NCBI GenBank assembly: GCA_944326445.1
Contig: CALVDZ010000003.1
Span: forward strand, 62,001-126,000
Length of the DNA stretch: 64,000 nt
Direction: 5' to 3'
Source: an uncultured Helicobacter sp.
GTDB taxonomy: Bacteria; Campylobacterota; Campylobacteria; Campylobacterales; Helicobacteraceae
Position 1 is the first letter of the stretch. The number at the start of each line of letters is the position of its first letter. Shown here piece after piece: positions 43,125 to 53,046 of the stretch. Position numbers and translations under genes: made by a program. Under the pieces are notes generated by a model, which worked only from the letters and a program-made list of their open reading frames with translations, was not told the DNA's origin and ran no database searches.

Positions 43125-44759
43125 TTACATCATACCACCCATTCCTCCCATACCGCCCATATCTGGCATAGCTGGAGCTGGCTTGTCTTCTTTAATCTCA
43201 TTGATTGTCGCCTCGGTAGTGAGGAGCAAACTAGAGACAGACACGGCGTTTTGGAGCGCGATACGCGTTACTTTAAGCGGATCAATGATACCTGCTTTAA
43301 ACATATCCACATACTCGCCCTTGCTAGCGTTAAAGCCTATGGTTTCTTTGGCGTTTTGCACTTCATTGACCACCACACCGCTATCAAATCCCGCATTTGC
43401 CGCGATTTGTGCTAGAGGAGCCTTGATAGCGCGCTTGATGATATTATAGCCAATCGCCTCATCGCCCTCGAGGTTGAGCTTGACTTTTTGCGCTGCGTGG
43501 ATGAGTGCCGCACCACCACCGATGACAATCCCCTCATCAACCGCCGCTTTTGTCGCTGAGAGTGCGTCATCTACTCTGTCTTTTTTCTCTTTCATCTCCA
43601 CTTCCGTAGCCGCGCCTACTTTGATAACCGCTACCCCGCCGCTAAGCTTAGCCAAACGCTCTTGGAGCTTTTCTCTGTCGTAATCACTTGTCGTGTTGGC
43701 AATCTCTGTCTTAATCTGTGCGATTCTGTCCTTGACTGCTTGAGCCTTGCCCTTGCCATCGACGATAGTCGTGTTGTCTTTGTCAATCACGATGCGTGCT
43801 GCCTGTCCCAAATCCTGCAAGCTCGCTGCCTCAAGGGTTTTGCCAAGCTCTTCACTGATGACTTGCCCACCTGTGAGGATTGCGATATCTTGGAGCATTG
43901 CCTTGCGACGATCGCCAAAGCCCGGAGCTTTCACCGCTGATACATTGAGCACGCCGCGGAGCTTATTCACAACCAAAGTCGTGAGTGCCTCGCCCTCGAT
44001 ATCCTCAGCGATGATGAGCAGTGGCTTGCCGCTTTGCATAGTCGCCTCGAGCAATGGCAAAATCTCTTTCATATTAGAGATTTTCTTATCAGTCAAAAGC
44101 ACATAGGCATTTTCAAGCTGTGCGACCATTTTGTCGGTGTTGGTTACAAAATACGCAGAGAGATAGCCTCTATCAAACTGCATACCCTCCACCACGCTTA
44201 GCTCGTCGTTGATACCCTTAGCCTCCTCGACGGTGATCACGCCATCTTTGCCCACTTTTTCCATAGCTTCAGCGATGAGGCTGCCGATTTTGTCATCAGA
44301 ATTCGCCGAGATAGTCGCTACTTGCGCGATCTCGTCCTTGCCGCCGACTTTTTTACTTCCCTTTTTGAGCTCGGCGATGATTGCCTCGCTTGCCTTATCC
44401 ATACCGCGCTTGACTTCCACAGGATTCGCACCTGCTGTGATATTGCGCAAGCCTTCTTTAAAGATGCTATGTGCTAAAACCGTGGCAGTCGTCGTGCCAT
44501 CTCCGGCGGCATCAGCGGTTTTGCTCGCCACTTCTTTGACAAGCTGCGCGCCCATATTTGCGATTGGATCGGCGAGCTCGACTTCTTTTGCCACAGACAC
44601 ACCATCTTTGGTAATCGCTGGTGCGCCATAAGACTTTTGGATAAGCACATTGCGCCCTCTTGGTCCCATTGTTACCTTGACGGCGTCGCTAAGTTGCTTG
44701 ATACCCTCATAAAGCTTGTTTCTTGCAGAATCTGCGAAGTGAATTTCTTTGTTTGCCAT
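43125..44759 (-). CDS. groEL: chaperonin GroEL
   Basis: 544 residues. It has the N-terminal TMGPRGRNVLIQKS, the nucleotide motif AGDGTTTAT and the Gly-Met C-terminal tail (GGMGGMGGMM). It folds proteins in the double-ring chamber capped by GroES. The groES-groEL order and the CIRCE-like operator upstream indicate heat-shock control. Confidence 0.96.
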   Translation of the reverse strand: MANKEIHFADSARNKLYEGIKQLSDAVKVTMGPRGRNVLIQKSYGAPAITKDGVSVAKEVELADPIANMGAQLVKEVASKTADAAGDGTTTATVLAHSIFKEGLRNITAGANPVEVKRGMDKASEAIIAELKKGSKKVGGKDEIAQVATISANSDDKIGSLIAEAMEKVGKDGVITVEEAKGINDELSVVEGMQFDRGYLSAYFVTNTDKMVAQLENAYVLLTDKKISNMKEILPLLEATMQSGKPLLIIAEDIEGEALTTLVVNKLRGVLNVSAVKAPGFGDRRKAMLQDIAILTGGQVISEELGKTLEAASLQDLGQAARIVIDKDNTTIVDGKGKAQAVKDRIAQIKTEIANTTSDYDREKLQERLAKLSGGVAVIKVGAATEVEMKEKKDRVDDALSATKAAVDEGIVIGGGAALIHAAQKVKLNLEGDEAIGYNIIKRAIKAPLAQIAANAGFDSGVVVNEVQNAKETIGFNASKGEYVDMFKAGIIDPLKVTRIALQNAVSVSSLLLTTEATINEIKEDKPAPAMPDMGGMGGMGGMM

Positions 44760-44784
44760 AATAAACTCCTTATTGTTTAGTGGA

Positions 44785-45060
44785 TTATTTTGTGATAATG
44801 CCTAGAATGTCTTTGACTTCTAGCACGATAAACTCTTGGTTGTCTAGCTTGATCTCATTGCCTTTGTATTTCTCAAACACGACAACTTGATCTTTTTTGA
44901 GCTCTGGGCATTCTTTGGTAGCTTTGTCGCCCAAAGCCTTGATTGTGCCCATAAGCGGCTTTTCTTTAGCATTATCGGGGATAATGATACCCGAACTCGT
45001 CTTGGTGTCTTCCTCTAGTCTCTGCACGAGAACTCTCTCTCCAAGTGGTGTGAATTTCAT
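44785..45060 (-). CDS. groES: co-chaperonin GroES
   Basis: 91 residues with PLGERVLVQRLEE, the mobile-loop region (TKTSSGIIIPDNA) and a KYKGNEI segment. There is no extra His-rich nickel-binding C-terminus, unlike H. pylori GroES (HspA), which carries one. A GGAG site precedes the ATG. Confidence 0.95.
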   Translation of the reverse strand: MKFTPLGERVLVQRLEEDTKTSSGIIIPDNAKEKPLMGTIKALGDKATKECPELKKDQVVVFEKYKGNEIKLDNQEFIVLEVKDILGIITK

Positions 45061-45088
45061 AGTTTCTCCTTGTGAGTGGTTTCAAAAA

Positions 45089-45115
45089 TTAGCACTTAAA
45101 AAACTTAAGTGCGAC
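45089..45115 (-). promoter_or_regulatory. CIRCE-like operator upstream of groES
   Basis: TTAGCACTT, 9-base spacer, AAGTGCGAC. CIRCE is TTAGCACTC-N9-GAGTGCTAA; the inner GCACTT/AAGTGC pairing is kept and the left half matches 8 of 9. It lies across the predicted start of transcription, fitting HrcA repression. hrcA is not in the window. Confidence 0.75.
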
Positions 45116-45116
45116 A

Positions 45117-45145
45117 ATTCTAATGGATTTTATTAAATAAGTCAA
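45117..45145 (-). promoter_or_regulatory. groESL promoter
   Basis: On the minus strand TTGACT (45140-45145) and TAGAAT (45117-45122) with a 17-bp spacer. The CIRCE-like operator starts 2 bases downstream. Confidence 0.75.
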
Positions 45146-45483
45146 TATCTTATAGTAAATGAGTAAGAAAAATTTAGTCTTTTATACTAAACTTATTTAT
45201 ATAAAATCACTAAGAGTTCTGCAAACACAGAATCTATTTTCACAGAATCCAAGCAAAATTCACAAATGCAAAGTTTAGAATTTAAAGAATTCACAGAATC
45301 TAGCCCAATAGATTCAGAATCTAGTGGAGACACAGAATCTTAATGTAGGTTTAGAATTTAGTTTTGATATTTCAGATTCAAATTCAGAATCTATCGAGTT
45401 AGATTCTAAATTTTACTTTTTTTGAATCTTTGGTTGGATTTTGTGTTTGAATCTGAAACTTTGAATCCAAAACCAAATCCGCT

Positions 45484-45521
45484 TTAGATTCTGAATTTTC
45501 TTGAGATTTTGCGCTTAGCTT
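45484..45521 (+). repeat. 38-bp direct repeat, copy 2
   Basis: Matches 23386-23423 at 36 of 38 positions. Confidence 0.8.
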
Positions 45522-45910
45522 GCCCCGCCTTGTGTGGATTGTGTGGGGTTACCACTGCTAGCAAAAAATTAGCATTGTGCAAGCAGGGAGTGGGTTGCTA
45601 TCACAACAAACGCGGTGGAGGGGTTTGTGGAGTTTTGTCGAGTGCGGAGGTGGGAGCTACCTAGGAGATAAGCGAGCACCCCCCAAACCCGCCAAATCCT
45701 TGCAACGGCTACCCGCTTTGGCTTAAACTGAGTGTAGGGCAAGCAAAGGAGCCATTTTCCTTACGCACAAAAGGCGGATTTATAGAATCTACGCCATTGC
45801 TAAATCGCATTCCCGACGCGCAGACACTAAAAAGCCACAGAATCTCGTTTAAAAGTTGCGTGTGTGCTCACGCAGCGGAGCGAGCGGGGATCGTTTCTCC
45901 ACGAGTAATA

Positions 45911-45933
45911 GCAATTTGCTTGTGGCAAATTGC
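45911..45933 (-). repeat. perfect 9-bp hairpin after rpoD
   Basis: GCAATTTGC (45911-45919) and GCAAATTGC (45925-45933) with a 5-base loop, 25 bases past the rpoD stop. There is no T-run, so termination is only possible, not certain. Confidence 0.55.
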
Positions 45934-45957
45934 AATGAATGTATAGAATCTAAGACT

Positions 45958-47901
45958 CTACTCCTCTATATAATTCTTAAGCTTCCGTCCCACTTTTGGG
46001 TGTTTGAGCTTTTTAATCGCGCTAGATTCTATCTGTCGCACGCGCTCACGCGTCACATTGAGCTCTTTGCCAATCTCCTCTAGCGTCCTATCACTCTCAT
46101 CATCAAGCAACCCAAATCGCATTCTAATCACTGCTCTTTCGCGATCGTTTAGCTGATCAAGCACCTCATAAATCTGGGCTTTTAAATCCTCTTTTAAAAT
46201 AAAATCCATCGGTCCCATCGAGCTCTTATCCTCGACAAAATCCCCAAATTTCCCATCATCATCATTCCCGATAGGCGCATCGAGGCTGATTGGCTCTTTG
46301 GTAATTTTTATCACATTTTTGACTTTATCCACCGGCAAATTCACCTCCTGTGCGATAAACTCCACATCGGGCTCTTTGCCATTTTCTTGCATATATTTGC
46401 GCATAATCTTATGGATTCTATTAATCGTTTCTATCATATGGATAGGGATTCTAATCGTGCGGGCTTGATCGGCGATAGCACGCGAGATAGCCTGCCTGAT
46501 CCACCAAGTCGCATAAGTCGAAAATTTAAAGCCCTTTTTGTATTCAAACTTATCCACCGCCTTCATAAGCCCGATATTGCCCTCTTGTATGAGATCCAAA
46601 AACGGCAAGCCGCGATTTGTATAGCGTTTGGCGATACTCACTACAAGGCGCAGATTGGATCGCGCCATCTTCGCCTTTGCCTTATCAGAGATATTTTTGC
46701 CCCGCTTTATCTGCTCTAAAATCTCCTTTAGCTTCTCTGGCTCGAGGTTAAATCCCCCCTCGCTCGCCTCTTTGGTTTGGAAGAGTTTTTTTAGCTCGAT
46801 ATACACGCTTACCATCGTCGTTTCTGGCACTGCTGCGGCGATTTCCTCACGAGTCATATTGGTGATATTTTCTAGAATCTTATTGTGATTGTCTATCAGA
46901 GCTTGGTTAAAAAGTGGCAGTTTATACTCAAGCCGCTTGAGCTCCTTTTCAAAGCCATCGCCGCTTTTTAGGGTGTTTTCCATCGCTTTGACAAGCTCAT
47001 TGATGAGCTTGCTCGTAGGTCCCAAATCGAGCAATTTTTCTTTTAGAATCTGCTTTTTGTGCGCCAAAAGCAGGATATAGATAAGCTCATCTTCATCTTT
47101 TTGCGCATTTTCCTCTTGTGCATTGAGCACTTTTAGCCAATCTTTTTTCGCCCTATCGAGTGCCTTGAAGTTCTCAAGCACCTTTTCTATGCGCTTTTGA
47201 TCCTTTTTGTTGATGGGCTTTTTGCCACTAGATTCTTCCTCGCTCTCGACTTCATCGTTCTCATCTTCGCTATCTTCCCTCTCCTCTTCCTCATCTTCAA
47301 AGCTCTTAAAGAGCTCCTTTACGCGTCTCTCTCGATTAATCAGCGCGTCTTTGTAATCATAAATAAAATCGATGAGATAAGGCACTGAACAAATCGCATC
47401 GAGGATTGTCCCCTCGCCCAATTCGATTTTTTTAGAGAGATCGACTTCCTCTTCTTTTGTCAAAAGCGGGATTTGCCCCATCTCACGCAGATACATTCGC
47501 ACCGGACTATCACTCCTACTCCACTCTAGCAGCTCACGCTCTTTGGTGAAGTCAAACTCCTCTTCGAGCTCCTCATCGACGACTTTTTTGCGCTCCTCTT
47601 GGGATTTTATCTGCTCTTGGATATTGAGCTTTTTGGCAGCCTCTGATGAGCTTAAAAGTTCCTTTTTATACTTTTTTGCCATTTCTCTAATCTTTCGCAC
47701 CTGCGCGCCACTTGGAGCTTTGGCGAGAATCTGTGCGATTTTTTCATAAGTGACATAGCTGCTCTCCTCTTCTTTGAAAAATGCTTCAAGGCTTTGCATC
47801 ACTTCTTTGGCTTTTTTGTTTTGTTTATCGGTAGCTTGGGGCACATCGCCACCCAGATCCATATCCATATCTTTTTCATCATCAAACATCTCTTTTGTCA
47901 T
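45958..47901 (-). CDS. rpoD: housekeeping sigma factor RpoD
   Basis: 647 residues. An acidic N-terminal region 1.1 leads to region 1.2 (RSDSPVRMYLREMGQIPLLT), a long charged non-conserved region (about 205-260, EEEEREDSEDEN), regions 2.1-2.4 (NLRLVVSIAKRYTNRGLPFL, YATWWIRQAI), region 3 and the region 4.2 helix-turn-helix (TLEEIGKELNVTRERVRQIE). It directs RNA polymerase to most promoters. Confidence 0.96.
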   Translation of the reverse strand: MTKEMFDDEKDMDMDLGGDVPQATDKQNKKAKEVMQSLEAFFKEEESSYVTYEKIAQILAKAPSGAQVRKIREMAKKYKKELLSSSEAAKKLNIQEQIKSQEERKKVVDEELEEEFDFTKERELLEWSRSDSPVRMYLREMGQIPLLTKEEEVDLSKKIELGEGTILDAICSVPYLIDFIYDYKDALINRERRVKELFKSFEDEEEEREDSEDENDEVESEEESSGKKPINKKDQKRIEKVLENFKALDRAKKDWLKVLNAQEENAQKDEDELIYILLLAHKKQILKEKLLDLGPTSKLINELVKAMENTLKSGDGFEKELKRLEYKLPLFNQALIDNHNKILENITNMTREEIAAAVPETTMVSVYIELKKLFQTKEASEGGFNLEPEKLKEILEQIKRGKNISDKAKAKMARSNLRLVVSIAKRYTNRGLPFLDLIQEGNIGLMKAVDKFEYKKGFKFSTYATWWIRQAISRAIADQARTIRIPIHMIETINRIHKIMRKYMQENGKEPDVEFIAQEVNLPVDKVKNVIKITKEPISLDAPIGNDDDGKFGDFVEDKSSMGPMDFILKEDLKAQIYEVLDQLNDRERAVIRMRFGLLDDESDRTLEEIGKELNVTRERVRQIESSAIKKLKHPKVGRKLKNYIEE

Positions 47902-47969
47902 AGCACTTCCTTTACAAAAAGTTTTTAGTCTCTAACATCGGCATTTTTGTGAATCTTTTGATACGCAAT

Positions 47970-50690
47970 CTACTTCAAATCCGCCCAATTATCCCCCACA
48001 CTCACACTACATTTTAGCGGCACCAAAAGCGTGTATATGGAATTCATAAGAGATTCTATATGGGGCAAAAACTCCTCTATCTTAGATTCTGGAGCTTGGA
48101 AAATCAGCTCATCATGGACTTGCAAAAGCATTTGCAGCTCACTATCTTGGTATTGTTGGTGGATTTTATACATACAGAGTTTGATGAGATCTGCCGCGCT
48201 GCCCTGAAAGATACAATTTATCCCCTCGCGGATATAGTTTGCCTTCATAAACTCCGTCACATCGCTAAAGTCAAAATACCGCCTGCGCCCTAAAAGCGTC
48301 TGTGTGTAACCATTTTCTAGCAAAAATTCCTTTTGGTTGTTCAGATAGTCTTTCACCGTTGGAAAAAGCTCAAAATAGCTATCGATATACGCCTTTGCCT
48401 CTTTAAAGCTGATTTTTAGCGTCTCGCTAAGCTTGCGCGCACCCATACCATAGATAAGCCCAAAGTTAATCGTCTTAGCGATAAAGCGTTTGTTATGCGC
48501 CTCACTCTCGCCAAAAAGCTTTAGAGCCGTCTCATAATGTATGTCTTTTTGTTGTTTAAAAGATTCTATCAAATGCGAATCTTGGCTAAAATGCGCAAGC
48601 AGGCGCAGCTCTATCTGTGAATAATCCACGCTAATGAGCTTATAGCCTTCCTTTGCGATGAACCCCTCGCGGATCTTGCGCCCATACTCGCTACGCACGG
48701 GGATATTTTGGAGATTTGGGGATTTGGAGCTTAGCCGCCCAGTTACCGTGCCTGTCTGCAAAAACGAAGTATAGATTTTGTGCTCGGCGTTTTTGTTGGC
48801 GTATTTTAAAAGCGGCTCGATATAAGTGTTTTTGAGTTTGTTCATCTCGCGGTATTCTAGCACGAGCGGGATTATAGGGTGAGAATCCGCGATATTGCTT
48901 AGCGTGCGCTCATCGGTGCTTAGCCCCCCTTTGACACTGCGCCCACTTTGTAAGCCTAGCTTATTAAAGAGAATCTGTGAGAGCTGCTGGGGTGAGTTGA
49001 TATTAAAATTTTCCCCCGCATACTCATAAATGCGCTGGGTTAGGGAGTTGAGGATCTTTGTAAGGCTTTTGTCATACTCCTCAAACAAATGCGTATCTAT
49101 CCTAATGCCCTCTCTCTCCATCTGCACGAGCACATTGACAAAGGGAAATTCTAACTCCATAGCAAGCTCCAAAATAGGCTCGAGATTGCGCTTTTCAAAT
49201 TCTTGCTTGAGGCGTTCATACAGACAAAATGTCGCCACGGCGTCTTCAGCCGCATATCGCGTGGCTATCGCGACATCGACACTTGCAAAAGTCTGCTTTT
49301 TATCCACAATCTCATCAAAGCCAATCATTTTGTGGTTAAACCATTGCAGCATTTGCTTATCAAGCCCCACAGGCTTACCACTATCTAAAAGCCACGCTAA
49401 CACCATCGTATCGATAATCGCGTTTTTAGGCTTTAGGGCGAAGTTGTGATACACAAGCGCGATATCAAATTTGAGATTATGCCCTATGAGCGTGTGGGCA
49501 AAGAGCCTTTGGAGCGCGAGAGTGGCATCTTGCATACTGATTTGATTTTGCACGCCTAGATAAGTGTGCTGCAAGGGCACATAATAGCCCTTTTTTTTGT
49601 CAAAGCTAAAGCTAAAGCCCACGATATTTGCCTCTTTGGTATCGAGCCCATCACTCTCGGTATCAAAGGCGATAAGGGCATCTCTAGGGATAGAATCTAT
49701 AAGTGTAAAAAGCGCAGATTGAGAATCTATCATCTCATATTCATACGCAAAGCTTGTAGATTCTGTATGGGGCTTGGGGGGATTGGCAGCGTTTTTGAAA
49801 CTCGGAGAAGTCGAGAGGGAATTGTATTTGGGTCCTTGAATCTTTGTGAGGATTCCATTAAACTCATACTTGTGCAGGGCATCGACGATTTGTAAGAGCG
49901 GGTTTTGCTCTGGCATCGCGCATTGGCTAAAGTCGATATGAAGGGGAATGTCTTTGACAAGCGTTACAAGGGCTTTGGAGAGAAACGCCTCGTCTTTAGA
50001 ATCCACAATCACCTGTTGCAAGCGCGGGGTGAGCACTTGGGCGATTTCATCGCTTCTTTCATACAGAGATTCTATGTTTTTAAAATGTTTGATGAGCTTT
50101 TGTGCGCTTTTGGCTCCGATACCTTTGACACCACAAACATTATCACTGCTATCGCCCACAAGGCTTTGGTAGTCGATAAACTCACAAGGCAACACGCCAA
50201 ATTTTTCTTGGCACTGCTCCTCGCGAATCTCGATTTTTTTGATAGGATCATAGATATAGGTGTGTGAATCTATGAGCTGATAGAGATCTTTATCGTGGCT
50301 GATAATGCGCACATCTAAGCCCTTTTGGCGCGCTAGCACACTCGCTGAAGCGATCACATCATCAGCCTCATAGCCATCTACACTAAGATTGACAAAGCCC
50401 ATCTTGCTAATCCACTCAATGGCGATTGGGAGCTGCAGGAGCAAATCTTTTGGGACTTCTTGGCGGTTTTGCTTATAGCGCGGATCAAGAATCTTGCGGC
50501 GATTTTTGCCCTGCCCCTCAAGCGCAAAGATAATATAATCACAACTTTTGTTTTTATAAAGATTGTTTAAGAGATTGCAAAACCCAAGCAATAGCCCAGT
50601 GGGAAAGCCCTCTTTGTTTTTGAGCGGTGGGAGGGCATAAAAGGAGCGGAAAAAAAATCCAAAAGTATCGATAATCGTGAGAGTTTTCAT
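47970..50690 (-). CDS. polA: DNA polymerase I
   Basis: 906 residues from ATG 50690; GTG 50702 gives four more. The N-terminal 5'-3' exonuclease has YEADDVIAS and the HKDLYQLI stretch. The 3'-5' exonuclease retains FDTESDGLD, GHNLKFDIALV and YAAEDA, so it looks active. The polymerase domain has VDYSQIELRLLAHFS, the O-helix RRYFDF region and QVHDELIF. It acts in Okazaki maturation and repair. It follows gyrB directly. Confidence 0.94.
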   Translation of the reverse strand: MKTLTIIDTFGFFFRSFYALPPLKNKEGFPTGLLLGFCNLLNNLYKNKSCDYIIFALEGQGKNRRKILDPRYKQNRQEVPKDLLLQLPIAIEWISKMGFVNLSVDGYEADDVIASASVLARQKGLDVRIISHDKDLYQLIDSHTYIYDPIKKIEIREEQCQEKFGVLPCEFIDYQSLVGDSSDNVCGVKGIGAKSAQKLIKHFKNIESLYERSDEIAQVLTPRLQQVIVDSKDEAFLSKALVTLVKDIPLHIDFSQCAMPEQNPLLQIVDALHKYEFNGILTKIQGPKYNSLSTSPSFKNAANPPKPHTESTSFAYEYEMIDSQSALFTLIDSIPRDALIAFDTESDGLDTKEANIVGFSFSFDKKKGYYVPLQHTYLGVQNQISMQDATLALQRLFAHTLIGHNLKFDIALVYHNFALKPKNAIIDTMVLAWLLDSGKPVGLDKQMLQWFNHKMIGFDEIVDKKQTFASVDVAIATRYAAEDAVATFCLYERLKQEFEKRNLEPILELAMELEFPFVNVLVQMEREGIRIDTHLFEEYDKSLTKILNSLTQRIYEYAGENFNINSPQQLSQILFNKLGLQSGRSVKGGLSTDERTLSNIADSHPIIPLVLEYREMNKLKNTYIEPLLKYANKNAEHKIYTSFLQTGTVTGRLSSKSPNLQNIPVRSEYGRKIREGFIAKEGYKLISVDYSQIELRLLAHFSQDSHLIESFKQQKDIHYETALKLFGESEAHNKRFIAKTINFGLIYGMGARKLSETLKISFKEAKAYIDSYFELFPTVKDYLNNQKEFLLENGYTQTLLGRRRYFDFSDVTEFMKANYIREGINCIFQGSAADLIKLCMYKIHQQYQDSELQMLLQVHDELIFQAPESKIEEFLPHIESLMNSIYTLLVPLKCSVSVGDNWADLK

Positions 50691-50702
50691 CGACAGATTC
50701 AC

Positions 50703-53015
50703 CTAGACATCTAGGTGTTTGACATTCTTTGCGTTGTTTTGTATGTAGAGCCTGCGTGGCTCGACTTCATCACCCATAAAGAGTGTGAAAACCTCATCGG
50801 CACTGCTATCGTCTTCTAAGCTTACACGGAGCAAAGTGCGGTTTGCCGGAGTCATCGTCGTTTCCCATAGCTGCTCTGGATTCATCTCTCCTAGTCCCTT
50901 ATATCGCTGGATATAGGCATCTTTTTTGGCACTAGATTCTATCTCTTCTAGCAGCACGATAGGATCTTTGTCCTCCAAAAACTCCAAGCCACGATCCTGT
51001 ATGGTTTTATAAATAGATAAGCCCTCTTTGAAAAAATTATCACTCCATAGATTCTCATCTATCAAAAGCTCCACGAGCCCCACACGCGTCTGGACATAAA
51101 GTCGCAGGTAGGATTGCGTGATTTCTTTGTTTAAAATATTGCACTCTTGGGTTTTTAGAAACTTCTCAAGCTCGTTATATAGCTGCTGATAATCATTTGT
51201 GTGAATCTGTGGATTTTGGATAAGGAATTTCACCGCTTCAATCATCGGATACTGCTTCTCAAGCTCTTTTAGTACGAAGCGATAGTGCGAGATAAACTTC
51301 AAAATCTCCAAAAGCTCAGCATTTCCTATACCCTCAAACGCAAAATTCCCAATCCCATTTTCGATGAGATACTCACTCAACGCTTTCTCGTCTTTGAGAT
51401 AGACTTCCTTTTTGCCTTTTTTGAATCTATACAAAGGCGGCTGGGCAATATAAATATGCCCATTTTGGATAAGGGGCTTAAGATAGCGATAAAAGAAAGT
51501 CATCAAAAGTGTTTGTATATGGCTACCATCGACATCCGCATCCGTCATAATGATGATTTTGTGATAGCGCAGTTTCTCGATATTAAACTCATCGCCAATC
51601 CCGCACCCAAAGGCTGTTATCATATTTTTGATCTCATCGGATTTGAGAATCTTATCAAGGCGCGATTTCTCGACATTGAGGATTTTCCCGCGCAATGGCA
51701 AAATCGCCTGATAGCCTCTATCGCGCCCTTGCTTAGCACTACCACCCGCAGAATCCCCCTCTACAAGGTAGATTTCAGACTGCTCGGGATCTTTGCTCTG
51801 ACAATCCGCTAACTTGCCCGGCAATGTCCCTACTGAAAAGCTTTCTTTTTTGCGCGTTAAATCCCGCGCTTTTTTGGCTGCTTCACGCCCACGTGCCGCC
51901 ATTATCGCCTTTTGCATTATTGCTTTGGCATCATTTGGATTTTCTTCAAAAAATTTATTGAGTTTTTCATAAGTGAGCTTTTGGACGATTGGCTTGACAA
52001 AGGAGCTCCCTAGCTTGCCCTTTGTCTGTCCTTCAAACTGCGGTTCGATGACTTTTGTCGAGACGATCGCTACTAAGCCCTCTCGCACATCATCACCTGT
52101 AACCTTAGAATCTTTCTCGCGCGCACTCGCATTTGCCTCGATATAGTTCATAATCGCTCGTGAAAGCCCCGCTCGGAATCCCGCCTCGTGCGTGCCGCCC
52201 TCTGGTGTGCGGATATTATTGACAAAGCTTAGCACTTTTTCATCATAGCCATCGTTATAAGTGAGCGCGATTTCCACCTCGACTTCTTGATCGTTTGTCT
52301 CAAAAGTGATGATTTGAGAGACGAGGGGCTTGTGATTGAGATCTTGGACAAACTGCGAGAGCCCACCCTCGAAGTGATACACCTCCTCCACTCCACTGCG
52401 CTCATCATAAAAAGTGATGGTAATGTTTTTGTTTAGGTAAGCGATTTCTTTGAATCTCCGTGCGAGTGTGTCTGCACTAAACTCTAACACCTCCATAATC
52501 TCGCCATCGGGAAAAAATTCTATAGTCGTGCCCTGCTCGTTTGTCTGCCCGATGATTTCAAGCTCACTTTGGGGAATGCCTTTAGCAAATTCTTGGCGAT
52601 AGACGTTGCCATTTTTTTTGATCGTCATAATGAGCTTTGAAGAGAGGGCATTAACCACCGATACTCCCACGCCGTGCAAACCGCCCGAGACTTTGTAAGA
52701 ATCTTGATCGAACTTCCCGCCTGCGTGCAAAATCGTCAAAACCACCGTAGCAGTTGGGATATTTTCTGTGGGGTGGATATCCACAGGGATCCCGCGTCCA
52801 TTATCCTCGATGATGGCACTACCCTCACGAGTAAGCGTGATTTTAATCCTATCACAAAACCCTGCCATCGCCTCATCTATGGAGTTATCCACGACTTCAT
52901 ACACCATATGATGCAAGCCACTGACATTAGTATCGCCGATATACATTCCCGGGCGTTTTCTGACAGCTTCAAGCCCTTTTAGGACTTTGATATTTTTTCC
53001 ACTATAATCCTGCAT
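50703..53015 (-). CDS. gyrB: DNA gyrase subunit B
   Basis: 770 residues. The GHKL ATPase has EVVDNSIDEAMAGFC and GGLHGVGVSVVNALS. The Toprim domain has EGDSAGGSAKQGRDR and MTDADVDGSHI. The C-terminal tail interacts with GyrA. It introduces negative supercoils. Next to dnaN and dnaA near the origin. Confidence 0.96.
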   Translation of the reverse strand: MQDYSGKNIKVLKGLEAVRKRPGMYIGDTNVSGLHHMVYEVVDNSIDEAMAGFCDRIKITLTREGSAIIEDNGRGIPVDIHPTENIPTATVVLTILHAGGKFDQDSYKVSGGLHGVGVSVVNALSSKLIMTIKKNGNVYRQEFAKGIPQSELEIIGQTNEQGTTIEFFPDGEIMEVLEFSADTLARRFKEIAYLNKNITITFYDERSGVEEVYHFEGGLSQFVQDLNHKPLVSQIITFETNDQEVEVEIALTYNDGYDEKVLSFVNNIRTPEGGTHEAGFRAGLSRAIMNYIEANASAREKDSKVTGDDVREGLVAIVSTKVIEPQFEGQTKGKLGSSFVKPIVQKLTYEKLNKFFEENPNDAKAIMQKAIMAARGREAAKKARDLTRKKESFSVGTLPGKLADCQSKDPEQSEIYLVEGDSAGGSAKQGRDRGYQAILPLRGKILNVEKSRLDKILKSDEIKNMITAFGCGIGDEFNIEKLRYHKIIIMTDADVDGSHIQTLLMTFFYRYLKPLIQNGHIYIAQPPLYRFKKGKKEVYLKDEKALSEYLIENGIGNFAFEGIGNAELLEILKFISHYRFVLKELEKQYPMIEAVKFLIQNPQIHTNDYQQLYNELEKFLKTQECNILNKEITQSYLRLYVQTRVGLVELLIDENLWSDNFFKEGLSIYKTIQDRGLEFLEDKDPIVLLEEIESSAKKDAYIQRYKGLGEMNPEQLWETTMTPANRTLLRVSLEDDSSADEVFTLFMGDEVEPRRLYIQNNAKNVKHLDV

Positions 53016-53046
53016 ACTCTCCTAGCTCCTTAGCAAATCTCAAAAC

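Larger units (their letters stand above)
45146..45957. other. second AGAATCT-rich gap, no convincing gene
   Basis: The part 45220-45500 is dense in AGAATCT/AGATTCT. A short plus frame there reads as TES/ESS text ending at TAA near 45342 but has no start codon. The remainder holds short frames only, for example a 33-residue minus frame starting MRFSNGVDSINPP. The 38-bp direct repeat shared with the 23.4-kb island is at 45484-45521. rpoD transcription must end in the right part. Confidence 0.6.

Noticed and set aside
43474..44631. Serine-rich plus-strand frames across groEL
   Set aside because: Antisense shadows of a strongly conserved gene.
45226..45342. TES/ESS-reading frame in the 45-kb gap
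   Set aside because: No start codon and a stop upstream; explained by the AGAATCT word.
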